Shown here piece after piece: positions 32,773 through 42,294 of a stretch of DNA of 64,000 bases. The position numbers and the translations under genes are program-made. The DNA comes from G020344215 sp039586575. GTDB taxonomy: Bacteria; Gemmatimonadota; Gemmatimonadetes; Palauibacterales; KS3-K002. Numbering within the stretch: position 1 is the first letter of the stretch; each line of letters starts with the position of its first letter. The stretch is from positions 1-64,000 of the forward strand of contig JBDHKD010000005.1 of assembly GCA_039586575.1 (NCBI GenBank), given 5' to 3'. The notes below the pieces were generated by a model. That model had not been told where the DNA came from and ran no database searches. It worked only from the letters and a program-made list of their open reading frames with translations.

Positions 32773-34503
32773 CTATGCCGACCGAGCGCGGGCGGAGGAT
32801 CGGCCGAGGAGCACGTATGCCACCACCGCCGCAGTCAGCGCGGCGCCAGCGCGTCCCCATGCACCGAGGACCAACCACCCCACGCCGAACAGCAGGGCGA
32901 AGAGCAGCACGATCCCCAGAATGCCGGACCGGACGTCGGCGCCGAGATCCTGGAGCGGGGCGAGACCCGTCGCCTCACGCTGCCGCCGCCAGCCGGGGCC
33001 GCCCGGTCGAGTACGACGGTAGAACTCGGCCAGCGTTTTCTCCGACTCGGGCCGGGTGAGCAGCATGGTGGGCAGCCAGACCGCCAGCGAGCCGAACGCC
33101 GTCACCGCCAGCCGTACGCCGAAGTCGACCTCGCCGACGGCGGGCAAGTAGGACAGGACCGCGATGAGCATACCGGCGACCATCGCCGCCAGCTCGGCCC
33201 AAGCGTTCACCCGCCACCAGAACCACCTCAGGATGAGCACCGCGCCCGGCCCCGTCCCGATGGCGATCATGAAGCGGAACACGGTGCCGATATCCTGGGC
33301 GAAGAAGGCGGCCATCGCCGCCAGGGCCACGATGACGACGGAAGCCAGGCGGCCGACCAGCACCTTCTCCTTGTCGTTGGCCTCAGGGTGTGCCCAGCGG
33401 ACGTAGAGGTCGTTCACGACGTAGGAGGCGCCCCAGTTGATGAGCGTCGAGACCGTCGACATGAAGGCGGCGAGGAACGAGGCGATCACCAGCCCGAGGA
33501 GGCCCGCTGGCAGGTAGTCGAGCATCAGCTGGATGTAGCCGATCTCGGGATCGGCGAGCGTCGGGTAGAGGATGAGCGCGACGAGCGCGACGACGAGCCA
33601 CGGCCAGGTGCGCACCACGTAGTGCATCAGGTTGAACAGCCAGGCCGCTTTCTGCGCATCCGCTTCCGTCTTGGAGGCGATGAAGCGCTGGATGAACTGG
33701 CCGCCGCCATCGGTGTTCCTGAACGCCCACCACTGGATGCCGATATAGGCGAGGAACGTGGTCATCGACAGCTGGGCGACGTCGGACCAGGGCATGAAGT
33801 CCAGCCGGTCGCTCAAGCCCCGCTCCCCCAGCGTTGCCTTGATGCCGGCGATGCCGCCGACATCGGGCAGGGCGAAGGCGACGACGATGAGCGCGCCGAC
33901 CAAGGCGAGCACGAACTGGATGAAGTCGGTGGCGACCACGCCCCAGAGGCCGGCGAGCCCGGCGTAGACCAGCACGAAGACCGAGAGAGCGACGACGATC
34001 CACAGCCGCGGCTCGCCGGGCAGATCGATGGCGAGTGCATCCCAGAGGCCCAGCGCCTCGATCACCTTGCGCATCGCCAGCATCGCGTAGCCCATGCCGA
34101 TGCAGTTGATCGGGACGGCGAAGATGAAGGCGCGGAAGCCGCGCAGCAGCGCCGCCGGCTTGCCGCCGTAGCGCAGCTCGCAGAGTTCGACGTCGGTGAC
34201 CACCTCGCTGCGCCGCCATAGGCGGGCGAACAGGTAGATCATCAGGACGTGGGTGATGGCGAACGCCCACCACTCCCAATTGCCGGCGATGCCGCGGCGG
34301 GCGACGAGCCCGGTGACGTAGAGCGGTGTGTCGACGCTAAAGGTGGTGGCGGCCATCGAGGTGCCGGCAAGCCACCAAGGCAGCGCGCGGCCGCCGACGA
34401 AGAACTCGGCGAAGCTGCGGGCGCCGCGGCGCGAGAACCAGAGGCCGAGGCCCAAGGTGCCGACGAGGTAGGCCCCGATGACGAGCCAGTCGAGCGCGGT
34501 CAT
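32773..34503 (-). CDS. Sodium:solute symporter (SSS family), candidate muropeptide-sugar transporter
   Basis: The 576-residue protein has about 13-14 membrane helices and SSS landmarks: DWLVIGAYLVGTLGLGLWFS at the start, FFVGGRALPWWLAGTSMAATTFS with the Na-binding region, and GLLGLVIASFLAAFMSTVSTLINWGAS. It uses a sodium gradient to import a small solute. Its ATG overlaps the nagZ stop by 4 bp, placing it inside the nagZ-anmK-murQ unit. The three enzymes lack signal peptides and need imported GlcNAc-anhMurNAc or anhMurNAc. No AmpG or PTS component is present, so import of such sugars is a reasonable inference. Confidence 0.9.
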   Translation of the reverse strand: MTALDWLVIGAYLVGTLGLGLWFSRRGARSFAEFFVGGRALPWWLAGTSMAATTFSVDTPLYVTGLVARRGIAGNWEWWAFAITHVLMIYLFARLWRRSEVVTDVELCELRYGGKPAALLRGFRAFIFAVPINCIGMGYAMLAMRKVIEALGLWDALAIDLPGEPRLWIVVALSVFVLVYAGLAGLWGVVATDFIQFVLALVGALIVVAFALPDVGGIAGIKATLGERGLSDRLDFMPWSDVAQLSMTTFLAYIGIQWWAFRNTDGGGQFIQRFIASKTEADAQKAAWLFNLMHYVVRTWPWLVVALVALILYPTLADPEIGYIQLMLDYLPAGLLGLVIASFLAAFMSTVSTLINWGASYVVNDLYVRWAHPEANDKEKVLVGRLASVVIVALAAMAAFFAQDIGTVFRFMIAIGTGPGAVLILRWFWWRVNAWAELAAMVAGMLIAVLSYLPAVGEVDFGVRLAVTAFGSLAVWLPTMLLTRPESEKTLAEFYRRTRPGGPGWRRQREATGLAPLQDLGADVRSGILGIVLLFALLFGVGWLVLGAWGRAGAALTAAVVAYVLLGRSSARARSA

Positions 34504-35963
34504 CGGGTCGGGCCGGGGATCAGATGCTCGGCCACTGCCTCCTGCATGAGCGGGTCACCGCCCCAGGCGCAGAGGACATTCAACGCGGCGGGAAACTGAG
34601 CGGCGAGCCGCGGGTGGCCGAACAGCACGACGGTCGCAGCGGGCCGTTCCTCGAGGACGCAGTTCACCTCACGCGCCTTATCGGCCGCCAGCCACGACCG
34701 TCGCTTCCAGCCCCTTACATCCGAGAAGATGGCGAGCAGGTCGATGGCTGGGTCGAGCGACCGGGGCTGAAGCAGCCGGGCGCCGCGCTCCTCGAGGCCG
34801 AGTCTTAGGCGGCTGCGGTCCAGCACCGCCGTGCCCGGTCCGGCCAGCGCCTCAGGCAGCTCCACGACATCGTCATCGATCACATGCAGGCGAAAGGCCT
34901 GCCGGGGGAGCGGGTGCGGGGGCGAGCCGCGCAGCGTTCGGATCGACGCGGCAGCCAGCTCCAGCGCCCGGGCGTAGCTCGGCACCGGTGCCCAGTCCTC
35001 AACCGCCAAGTCCGCGGTACGGGCGGCGATCTCGACGCGCTCCATGGACCTGGCGACCTGACGTCCGTCGAGATGCTTCGACTCGAGCGCGGCCTTGAGC
35101 GCGGCGATGGTGTCGCCGGGCGATGACGGGTAGAGCAGGACATCGCAGCCGGCTCGCACCGCCTCGACCGCGGCGCCCGTCTCGGTGAGCCCCGTGGCCG
35201 TCAGGCCCGCCATGATCAGAGCGTCGCTGGCGACCAGGCCGTCGAACTTCAGCTCATTACGCAAGAGGCGGACGATCTTCCGCGAGAGGCTGGCCGGCTT
35301 ACCCGACGGGTCGAGCGCCGGATAGGCGACGTGAGCGAGCATGACCGAGCTGACCTCCGCCTCGATCGCGGCGCGGAAGGGTGCGAGATCGGCTTCCAAC
35401 GTCTCGCGCGTCCATCGGACAACGGGCAGCTCGGTGTGGGAGTCGGTCGTCGTACGCCCGTGGCCGGGGAAGTGTTTGGCGCAGGCGTGAATGCCCTCGT
35501 CCTGGACGGCCGTCACCCAGGCGCGCACGCGATCGGACACCGACGCCGCATCGGACCCGAAGCTCCGGGTCCCGATGATCGGGTTCAGCGGCTCGGCGTC
35601 CAGGTCGGCGACCGGACCGAGCACCCAGCCGACGCCGGCCGCCGCCGCCTCCTGCGCCGTCAGCCGCCCGGCCTCGGCCACCGCCTGATCGCCGATCCTC
35701 GCCAGCGCCGCCGCTGGCGGCAACGGCGTCGCCTCCTCGAACTGCTGGCCCGCCCCGCGCTCCAGGTCGGCAGCGAAGAGGAGCGGTCGGTTCTCACGCT
35801 CCAGCGCGCGAGCCACCAGCTCACGCATCCCGCTAACGCCGCCACCGAAGACGACGAAGCCACCCACGCCTTGGTCGAGCGCGTGCCGCACCTCGGGCCA
35901 CACTCTGTCGACGCTGCGCTCACCCCAGCGGATCACCGGGAAGACGAGGCGAGCCGGGTTCAT
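34500..35963 (-). CDS. nagZ: Beta-N-acetylglucosaminidase, glycoside hydrolase family 3 (NagZ-like)
   Basis: The 487-residue protein carries a GH3 TIM barrel with CAKHFPGHGRTTTDSHTELP, the NagZ signature containing the Asp-His dyad, and the nucleophile Asp in GLVASDALIMAGL. Residues beyond about 350 add a smaller alpha/beta C-terminal domain not present in Escherichia coli NagZ (341 residues). There is no signal peptide, so it acts in the cytoplasm, removing GlcNAc from GlcNAc-anhydroMurNAc. It overlaps anmK and the symporter gene by 4 bp each (ATGA), a tightly coupled recycling operon. Confidence 0.92.
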   Translation of the reverse strand: MNPARLVFPVIRWGERSVDRVWPEVRHALDQGVGGFVVFGGGVSGMRELVARALERENRPLLFAADLERGAGQQFEEATPLPPAAALARIGDQAVAEAGRLTAQEAAAAGVGWVLGPVADLDAEPLNPIIGTRSFGSDAASVSDRVRAWVTAVQDEGIHACAKHFPGHGRTTTDSHTELPVVRWTRETLEADLAPFRAAIEAEVSSVMLAHVAYPALDPSGKPASLSRKIVRLLRNELKFDGLVASDALIMAGLTATGLTETGAAVEAVRAGCDVLLYPSSPGDTIAALKAALESKHLDGRQVARSMERVEIAARTADLAVEDWAPVPSYARALELAAASIRTLRGSPPHPLPRQAFRLHVIDDDVVELPEALAGPGTAVLDRSRLRLGLEERGARLLQPRSLDPAIDLLAIFSDVRGWKRRSWLAADKAREVNCVLEERPAATVVLFGHPRLAAQFPAALNVLCAWGGDPLMQEAVAEHLIPGPTR

Positions 35964-37102
35964 GGCGGGGTCAGCTTGCCCAATAGGCGGGGCCCGCGGG
36001 CGCCGGTGACGGACGGCAGGTTACCCGGCCTCCCGGTCTGGAACAGGTGAGCGAGGATGGCGAAGGCGGCCGCCTCCTTGGCGTCGGGGTCCCAGCCCAG
36101 CGCCGAGAGATCGGTCACGGGGATCGCCGCCAGCGATTCCGCCAGCATCTGCATGAGCGCCGGGTTACGGGCGCCTCCACCCGAGACGATGCATTCGGCC
36201 GGCTGCGCATCGCCGCTGAACAATTCGGCGAACGCGCCGGCGATGGTCAGGGCGGTGAGCGCCGTCGCGTTGGCGACGAGATCGTCATCGGAGAGCCCCA
36301 GCTCTCGCCCCTGCCGTACCAACTCCCTGGCGTAGGCCATGCCGTAGCGCTCGCGGCCCGTCGACTTGGGCGGCTGCCGCCGGAAGTACTCGTCATCGAG
36401 CAGTCGGGCCAGTAGGTCATCGCTGACCCGGCCACGTGCGGCGCGCCGACCGTCCTCGTCGTAGCGCTCCGCCCCATCGCTCACGATCTCCACCACCGCA
36501 TCGATCACCGCCACGCCGGGGCCGCTGTCGAACGCCAAGACGGGCGCGCCGCTCCCCTCCGGCGGCAGCAGCGTCACGTTGGCCATCCCACCGATATTCT
36601 GGAGCGCACGCCAGGCGTCGGGGATCGAGAAGAGCAGTTGATCGATCAGCGGCACGAGTGGCGCACCGTGCCCGCCCGCCGCCACATCGCGAGCCCGGAA
36701 GTCGGAAATCACCGGTACACCCAGCCGCTCGGCGATCACTGCGGCGTCACCCAGCTGCAGCGTTGCACCCAGCGCCTCTGCCGTCGGCGGCTCGTGCCAG
36801 AGCGTCTGGCCGTGCGAGCCTACGGCGGCCAGCTCATCCGGCGACAGGCCGGCGCCTTCCAGCAAGGCCAGCGCCGCGTCGGCGAACCAGCCACCCAGCT
36901 CGACGTTCAGGCGACACAGCTCGCGCGCTCCACCGTCGAGCGCCCGCTTGATAGTGGCGCGCTGCTCCGGCGTATAGGGTATGGAGACGAACGACTCGAC
37001 GAACGCGCCCAGCCCGCCGTCCCGCTCCTCCACCTGAACCAGCGCCACATCGACGCCGTCCAGGGAAGTCCCCGACATGAGTCCCAGGTATCGGAAGGTC
37101 AA
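35960..37102 (-). CDS. anmK: Anhydro-N-acetylmuramic acid kinase
   Basis: The 380-residue sugar kinase of the ASKHA fold opens with YLGLMSGTSLDGVDVAL (phosphate-binding loop), followed by VGSHGQTLWHEP, LQLGDAAVIAERLGVPVISDFR, QNIGGMANVTLLPP and a C-terminal ECIVSGGGARNPALM. It phosphorylates and opens 1,6-anhydroMurNAc to give MurNAc-6-phosphate, the substrate of MurQ. It begins 4 bp after the murQ stop and overlaps nagZ by 4 bp. The length matches the family (about 370). Confidence 0.96.
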   Translation of the reverse strand: MTFRYLGLMSGTSLDGVDVALVQVEERDGGLGAFVESFVSIPYTPEQRATIKRALDGGARELCRLNVELGGWFADAALALLEGAGLSPDELAAVGSHGQTLWHEPPTAEALGATLQLGDAAVIAERLGVPVISDFRARDVAAGGHGAPLVPLIDQLLFSIPDAWRALQNIGGMANVTLLPPEGSGAPVLAFDSGPGVAVIDAVVEIVSDGAERYDEDGRRAARGRVSDDLLARLLDDEYFRRQPPKSTGRERYGMAYARELVRQGRELGLSDDDLVANATALTALTIAGAFAELFSGDAQPAECIVSGGGARNPALMQMLAESLAAIPVTDLSALGWDPDAKEAAAFAILAHLFQTGRPGNLPSVTGARGPRLLGKLTPP

Positions 37103-37106
37103 CGCG

Positions 37107-38540
37107 CTATGGGTTGACGAGACGCCGAATCGCCTCGAGGTGAAAGTGATCGTGATCCACGACGTGCCGCATCAGCTGGTAGATCGAGATCGGCCCGAAA
37201 GCCTCGTGCCGGCCCCGGTGCTCCCACGCGGTGGCGGCGGCGCGCTCCAGCCGGGCGGCCAGCGCGGCGCGGCTCGCCGCCCAGCGCTCGAGCAGCTCGG
37301 CGACCGGCGTCTCCCGCGCACCACCCTCGAGAATCTTGCGGTTCTCTACGTCGTCGTCGCGATCGGCCAGGGTCGGCTCGTCCAGGGAGAGCATCGCCAC
37401 GAGACGCTCAGCGAAGAACGCGTCGCCCTCGATTAGGTGCTGAATCTGTTCTTTCACGCACCAGGAGTCCGCGCTCGGCCGGTGGCTCAGCGCATCGTCC
37501 GATAAGCCGGCGACCACGGCCGCGAGCCGGCCCGGCGACTCGCGGACCGCCTTGCTGACCAGCCCACGCGACTCGCCGTCCGGCGGCGCCGCCGGGTAGA
37601 CCGCGTAGGGGTTCTTCGCCTTGCCGATCGCCTCGGCGTGCTCCAGCGCCAGGCGGACGAAGCCGCCCGACTCCGCCAGGTAGAGCGCGGCAAGCTCGCT
37701 GCTCGAGCCGGCCAGCTCCATCACCACTGCCAGCTTTACCGAGCCGCCAGCCGCCTCGATCAATGGCAGCGCCTGCTCACGGCTGCAGCCCGTCGCCGCC
37801 ATCACGATGCGCGCGCTGCGATCGATCAGCTTGTCGCTCATCGCCTGCAGGTCGACCATCAGGTTCCCGTAGACTTTGCCCAGCCGGATCATCGCCCCGG
37901 TGGTCAGCGTGTTGAGGACGAGCTTGGTCGCTGTGCCCGCCTTCATGCGAGTCGAGCCGGCAACGACCTCGGGCCCGACCAGCGGGACCACGCACACATC
38001 GACCAGCTCACGCATCTCCGCGCCGGGCTCGGTGCAACACAGGAAGCCGGTGCGGGCCTCGCGCTCCGCCGCCCGCGCCAGCGCGGCACGCACGTACGGT
38101 GTAGTACTCGACGTCGCGATGCCGAAGACGAAGTCGTCGGGGCCGACCCCCGCTTCGTCGATCGCCGCCGCGCCATCCTCGATCCGGTCCTCGGCACCCT
38201 CCTGGCTGCGGGTAAGAGCCGGCAGACCGCCGGCGATGATACCCTGGACCATCTCGGGATCGGAGCCGAAGGTGGGCGGACACTCGGTGGCATCGAGCAC
38301 GCCCAGACGCCCACTCGTCCCCGCACCTATATAGATGAGGCGGCCGCCGCGTTTGAAGCAGTCGACCGCGATCTCGATAGCTTCTGCGATTCGCTCGCGC
38401 TCCGCCTGCACCGCCTTCGGCACATCGCGGTCTTCCGCGTTGATCAGGTCGACTATCCCCAGCGGCAGCGCGAGGTCGATGTCCCTGGTCCGCGGGTTAC
38501 GCTGTTCGGTCAGCCGGGAATCGAAGAGGTCGTCGCTCAT
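37107..38540 (-). CDS. murQ: N-acetylmuramic acid 6-phosphate etherase fused to a DinB-like domain
   Basis: From ATG 38540 (a GTG lies two codons upstream) the protein is 477 residues; MurQ alone is about 300. Residues 1-310 are a complete MurQ with SIS fold: IYIGAGTSGRLGVLDATECP, the catalytic Glu in DATECPPT, SQEGAEDRIEDG, and VAGSTRMKAGTATKLVLNTL. It converts MurNAc-6-phosphate to GlcNAc-6-phosphate and lactate. After a short linker, residues about 330-477 form a DinB-type four-helix domain with putative metal histidines in QHLIEGDAFF and MRHVVDHDHFHLEAI. No stop codon or frame change separates the two. It is the first gene of the recycling operon. Confidence 0.93.
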   Translation of the reverse strand: MSDDLFDSRLTEQRNPRTRDIDLALPLGIVDLINAEDRDVPKAVQAERERIAEAIEIAVDCFKRGGRLIYIGAGTSGRLGVLDATECPPTFGSDPEMVQGIIAGGLPALTRSQEGAEDRIEDGAAAIDEAGVGPDDFVFGIATSSTTPYVRAALARAAEREARTGFLCCTEPGAEMRELVDVCVVPLVGPEVVAGSTRMKAGTATKLVLNTLTTGAMIRLGKVYGNLMVDLQAMSDKLIDRSARIVMAATGCSREQALPLIEAAGGSVKLAVVMELAGSSSELAALYLAESGGFVRLALEHAEAIGKAKNPYAVYPAAPPDGESRGLVSKAVRESPGRLAAVVAGLSDDALSHRPSADSWCVKEQIQHLIEGDAFFAERLVAMLSLDEPTLADRDDDVENRKILEGGARETPVAELLERWAASRAALAARLERAAATAWEHRGRHEAFGPISIYQLMRHVVDHDHFHLEAIRRLVNP

Positions 38541-38655
38541 AAGCACATCGGAATGCCTCGAGGCCGAAGGCCCGCACTCGTGGGCCGCCGTTGCCGAAGT
38601 CTCCCCGGCAACCTAACCTTCGCGGGTTCGCACAAAAAGAACCCCAGAGAGGAAG

Positions 38656-39843
38656 ATGGAGCTACTCTCCCGAGCCAACGAGCTCGCTACCGAGCTCACC
38701 GAGATCCGGCGCGACATCCACGCGCACCCCGAGCTCTCGTTCCAAGAGACCCGCACCGCCGCACTGGTCGCCGAGCGACTCAAGAGCCTGGGCTACGCGG
38801 TGCGGACCGGCGTCGGCCTCACCGGTGTGATCGGCGAGCTGGGGAGCGGCGAGGGACGCCGGGTCGCGCTGCGCGCCGACATGGACGCGCTGCCGATACA
38901 GGAGGCCAACGACGTTGCCTACCGCTCGCAGCGGGACGGCGTCATGCACGCCTGCGGACACGACGCCCACGTCGCCTGCCTGCTGGGGGCGGCCAAGCTG
39001 CTGGCGGAAAGTGCGGAGCGCGGCATGCTACCAGCGGGTCGGGTGCGGCTGATCTTCCAGCCGTCGGAGGAGACGACCGACGTCGAGAACATGAGCGGCG
39101 CGCAGCGGATGATTGCCGATGGCGCAATGGAGGGCGTCGATACGGTCCTCGGTCTACACGTCGCCGCCGAATCGCCGGCCGGTACGGTGCTTTTCCGCAG
39201 CGGCCGACTGATGGCCGGCAACGATACTCTCTTCGGCACCGTCGGCGGCGCCAGCGCGCACGCCGCCCTACCCCACGAGGGTCAGGACGCCGTGTTGCTC
39301 GCTAGCCATGTCGTGCTCGCCGTGCAGGCGATCGTCGCCCGTCGTATCGATCCGCTACTACCGGCGGTCATCACCTTCGGTAAGATCGCAGGCGGGACCG
39401 CCGAGAACATCGTGTCGAGCGAGGTCCGGCTCGAGGGCACACTCCGCTACTTCGACAACCATGTTCGCGACAAGCTCCACGAGGAGCTGCGACGCGCCTT
39501 CGCCGTAGCCGACGCCATGGGCGGCGCCGGCACCGTCGAGATCCGGCCCGGCTACCCGCCGGTCATCAACGACGCCCGGCTCACTGAGATGGTTCGGGCC
39601 GCGGCGCGCTCGCTGGTCGGCGAAGCGGATGTGGCAACCGCCGACCTGATCATGGGCGCCGAGGACTTCGCCTTCCTGGCCCGCGAAGCGCCCGGCTGCT
39701 TCTTCTGGCTAGGCGCCGGCATCGAGGGTGATCGGCGCCACCACCACTCCCCCCGCTTCGATATCGATGAGAGCTGCCTGACCCGCGGCGCCGCCGTGCT
39801 GGCGGCGGCGGCTCAGACGGTGCTGGCCGAATGGTACCGGTGA
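38656..39843 (+). CDS. M20D-family amidohydrolase (hippurate/IAA-amino acid hydrolase-like)
   Basis: The 395-residue cytoplasmic protein has the M20D metal motif LRADMDALPIQE, MHACGHDAHVACLLGAA, QPSEE, LGLHVAAESPAGTV and the C-terminal MGAEDFAFLA. Relatives hydrolyse N-acyl amino acids or N-acetyl-diaminopimelate. AGAGGAAG precedes the ATG. It opens the only long plus-strand run, divergent from murQ. The 115-bp divergent gap contains a 7-bp inverted repeat, GTTGCCG (38590-38596) with CGGCAAC (38606-38612). It overlaps nth by 13 bp. Confidence 0.92.
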   Translation: MELLSRANELATELTEIRRDIHAHPELSFQETRTAALVAERLKSLGYAVRTGVGLTGVIGELGSGEGRRVALRADMDALPIQEANDVAYRSQRDGVMHACGHDAHVACLLGAAKLLAESAERGMLPAGRVRLIFQPSEETTDVENMSGAQRMIADGAMEGVDTVLGLHVAAESPAGTVLFRSGRLMAGNDTLFGTVGGASAHAALPHEGQDAVLLASHVVLAVQAIVARRIDPLLPAVITFGKIAGGTAENIVSSEVRLEGTLRYFDNHVRDKLHEELRRAFAVADAMGGAGTVEIRPGYPPVINDARLTEMVRAAARSLVGEADVATADLIMGAEDFAFLAREAPGCFFWLGAGIEGDRRHHHSPRFDIDESCLTRGAAVLAAAAQTVLAEWYR

Positions 39844-40514
39844 AGGCGCCGCCCCAATCGACGCGCCGGCGCGTACGAGCCTTGAATCGCCGGCTCGAGC
39901 GTGAGTACGGACGGCCCCGGAAGCAGCGACTCGACCCCTTGGACGAGTTGATGTTGACGATCCTCAGCCAAAACACGTCCGACACGAATCGCGACCGGGC
40001 CTACGAGTCGTTGCGCGAGCGCTTCCGCGACTGGGAAGAGGTACGCCTAGCCGCCAGAAGCGAGGTGGAAGACGCGATCCGCTCCGCCGGCCTCTGGAAG
40101 CAGAAAGCCCGGACGCTGCAGGAAGCACTCGACGCCATCCACGCCGAGCAGGGTGACCTCGACCTGTCGCACCTGCACCGGATGTCCGACGCCGAGGTGA
40201 TCGAGTACCTGACGCGCTTCCGCGGTGTCGGCGTCAAGACCGCGGCGTGCGTGCTCTGCTTCGCCATGGGCCGGCCTTACATGCCGGTGGACACGCACGT
40301 CCACCGGGTGACACGCCGGCTCGGCTTGATCCCGGCAGACATCACCGCCGACCAGGCTCACTGGCTCCTGAACCACGACAGCTCGGTCCCGGCCGAGCTG
40401 CGCTTCTCCTTTCATATCCAGTTGATCAGGCACGGTCGCGCCGTTTGCCGGGCGAGCCGTCCGGCGTGCAGGTCTTGCGTGCTGGAGGGTCTTTGCCCAA
40501 GAATCGGCATCTAG
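39831..40514 (+). CDS. nth: Endonuclease III-type DNA glycosylase/AP lyase
   Basis: The 227-residue base-excision repair enzyme shows the helix-hairpin-helix RFRGVGVKTAACVLCF with catalytic Lys136 and the catalytic Asp154 in YMPVDTHVHRVTRRLG. The [4Fe-4S] cluster cysteines are in the pattern C-x6-C-x2-C-x5-C (residues 206, 213, 216, 222). It removes oxidised pyrimidines and cleaves at the abasic site. Its start lies inside the 3' end of the M20D gene, indicating cotranscription. A longer, basic N-terminus (about 25 residues) precedes the usual start. Confidence 0.94.
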   Translation: MVPVKAPPQSTRRRVRALNRRLEREYGRPRKQRLDPLDELMLTILSQNTSDTNRDRAYESLRERFRDWEEVRLAARSEVEDAIRSAGLWKQKARTLQEALDAIHAEQGDLDLSHLHRMSDAEVIEYLTRFRGVGVKTAACVLCFAMGRPYMPVDTHVHRVTRRLGLIPADITADQAHWLLNHDSSVPAELRFSFHIQLIRHGRAVCRASRPACRSCVLEGLCPRIGI

Positions 40515-40547
40515 TCGCCAGCCGAACCTGAGAGAAAGGATCGACCT

Positions 40548-42293
40548 ATGCGGCGCCTCAGCCTCCTCCTCGCCCTCATCACCGTGGCGGCCTGCGCCCC
40601 GCCGCCAGGGCCCGGTGCGGGCGGAGCGCCCGGTGTGGTCTTCCCGTTCGACTGGGAGTTCCGGGGGCTCGACCCCACCGGCACCGGGACCCAGGGGATG
40701 GTGGCCACCACCGACGTGCGGGCCACACGCGTCGGTGTGGAGATCCTGCAGGCCGGCGGTAACGCCGCCGATGCGGCGATCGCCGTGGCCTTCGCGCTCG
40801 CCGTGGTACACCCAGCGGCCGGCAACATCGGCGGCGGTGGTTTCGCCGTGGTCCGGCTGACCGACGGCGAAACGGCGGCCCTCGATTTCCGCGAGATGGC
40901 GCCGCTGTTGGCGATGCCCGAACGGTTCCTGGACGAGACGGGCAAGCCCACCGACGCCTCGGTGCTCGGCCATCTGGCCTCCGGTGTACCGGGCTCGGTA
41001 GCAGGGCTCTGGGAGCTGCACAAGCGTTTCGGCTCGCTCCCCTGGGCCGACCTCATCGCTCCGGCCATCGACCTGGCGGAGAACGGCTTCACCGTCAGCG
41101 AGCGGTTCCATAACGGGCTCGCCGGCAAGCGGACGGCGTTCGCCGACTTCGAGACCACCCAGCAGATCTTCTACCCCGGCGGCGAAGCACCCCGCGTCGG
41201 TTCCACCTTCCGGCAACCGATGCTCGCGCGCACGCTCCGGTTGATCGCCAACGAGGGCAAGGCGGTGTTCTACAGCGGGGTCATCGCCGACATGATCGTC
41301 GACGAGATGCGCCGGAACGGCGGCCTGATCACTCACGAGGACCTGCGACGCTACAGCGCGCGCTGGCGTGACCCGATCACCTTCGAGTACCGCGGCCACA
41401 CCATCATATCGATGCCACCGTCCTCGTCGGGCGGCGTGACGATCGCCGAGGCCCTGAACATCCTCGAGGGCTACAACCTGCGCGAGCTGGGGTTCGGCTC
41501 GGCAGACGCCATCCATCTTATCGCCGAGGCCTTCCGTCGCGCCTTCGCCGACCGCAACTACTACCTGGGCGACCCCGACTTCGTGGAGATGCCGGTCGAG
41601 CGCCTGATCAGCGACGAGTACGCCGCGGAACTGCGCGCCGGCATCTCACGCAGCCGCGCTTCGCCATCCGAACAGTTCAACCGCGTCCCCGTACTGAACG
41701 AGGGGTCGAATACCACGCACTTCTCGGTGGTCGACGGGCAGGGTAACGCGGTATCACTGACCACCACGATCAACTCGGGCTACGGTTCCGGAGTCGTCGT
41801 GGCGCGGGCCGGCTTCTTCCTCAACAACGAGATGGACGACTTCACGTTGCGCCCCGGCTACGCGAACCAGTTCGGGCTCGTGCAGAGCGAGGCGAACCTG
41901 GTGGGCCCCGAGCGACGGATGCTCTCCGCCATGACCCCGACGATCATACTCGACCCGCAAGGCGAGCTGCGGATCGTCGTCGGCTCGCCGGGCGGCCCAC
42001 GGATTATCACCGCGGTCGCGCAGGCGATCATCAACGTCATCGACTTCGGGATGGACGTGCGCTACGCTGTCGACGCGCCGCGCATTCACCATCAGCTGCT
42101 GCCGGACGAGATCCAGTACGAGAAGAACGGCATCGACGACAGAACCGTTTCGCTGCTGCAAGGCTTTAGGCATTCGCTCTCGCACAAGCAGTATTACTTC
42201 GGCGACGTTCAGATGATCGTCCGGGCGCCAGACGGAACGCTGTACGGAGCGTCCGACCCGAGAAGCGAGGGCGGTCGGGCGATCGGCTACTGA
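40548..42293 (+). CDS. ggt: Gamma-glutamyltransferase, predicted lipoprotein
   Basis: The 581-residue protein opens with a signal sequence ending in lipobox VAAC (Cys16), so it should be anchored on the outer face of a membrane. The autoprocessing site and nucleophile is Thr389 in EGSNTTHFSVVDGQGNAVSL. Large-subunit marks include GGNAADAAIAVAFALAVVHP and NIGGGGFAVV; the small subunit has NNEMDDF and GSPGGPRIITAV. It hydrolyses or transfers the gamma-glutamyl group of glutathione and similar peptides. It is 1 bp upstream of the ABC exporter start. Confidence 0.95.
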   Translation: MRRLSLLLALITVAACAPPPGPGAGGAPGVVFPFDWEFRGLDPTGTGTQGMVATTDVRATRVGVEILQAGGNAADAAIAVAFALAVVHPAAGNIGGGGFAVVRLTDGETAALDFREMAPLLAMPERFLDETGKPTDASVLGHLASGVPGSVAGLWELHKRFGSLPWADLIAPAIDLAENGFTVSERFHNGLAGKRTAFADFETTQQIFYPGGEAPRVGSTFRQPMLARTLRLIANEGKAVFYSGVIADMIVDEMRRNGGLITHEDLRRYSARWRDPITFEYRGHTIISMPPSSSGGVTIAEALNILEGYNLRELGFGSADAIHLIAEAFRRAFADRNYYLGDPDFVEMPVERLISDEYAAELRAGISRSRASPSEQFNRVPVLNEGSNTTHFSVVDGQGNAVSLTTTINSGYGSGVVVARAGFFLNNEMDDFTLRPGYANQFGLVQSEANLVGPERRMLSAMTPTIILDPQGELRIVVGSPGGPRIITAVAQAIINVIDFGMDVRYAVDAPRIHHQLLPDEIQYEKNGIDDRTVSLLQGFRHSLSHKQYYFGDVQMIVRAPDGTLYGASDPRSEGGRAIGY

Positions 42294-42294
42294 G

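Noticed and set aside
32551..34221. Long plus-strand open frame antisense to the SSS symporter
   Set aside because: Its composition is dominated by Glu, Asp, His and Arg and it lacks any recognisable domain; it mirrors the symporter's codon pattern.
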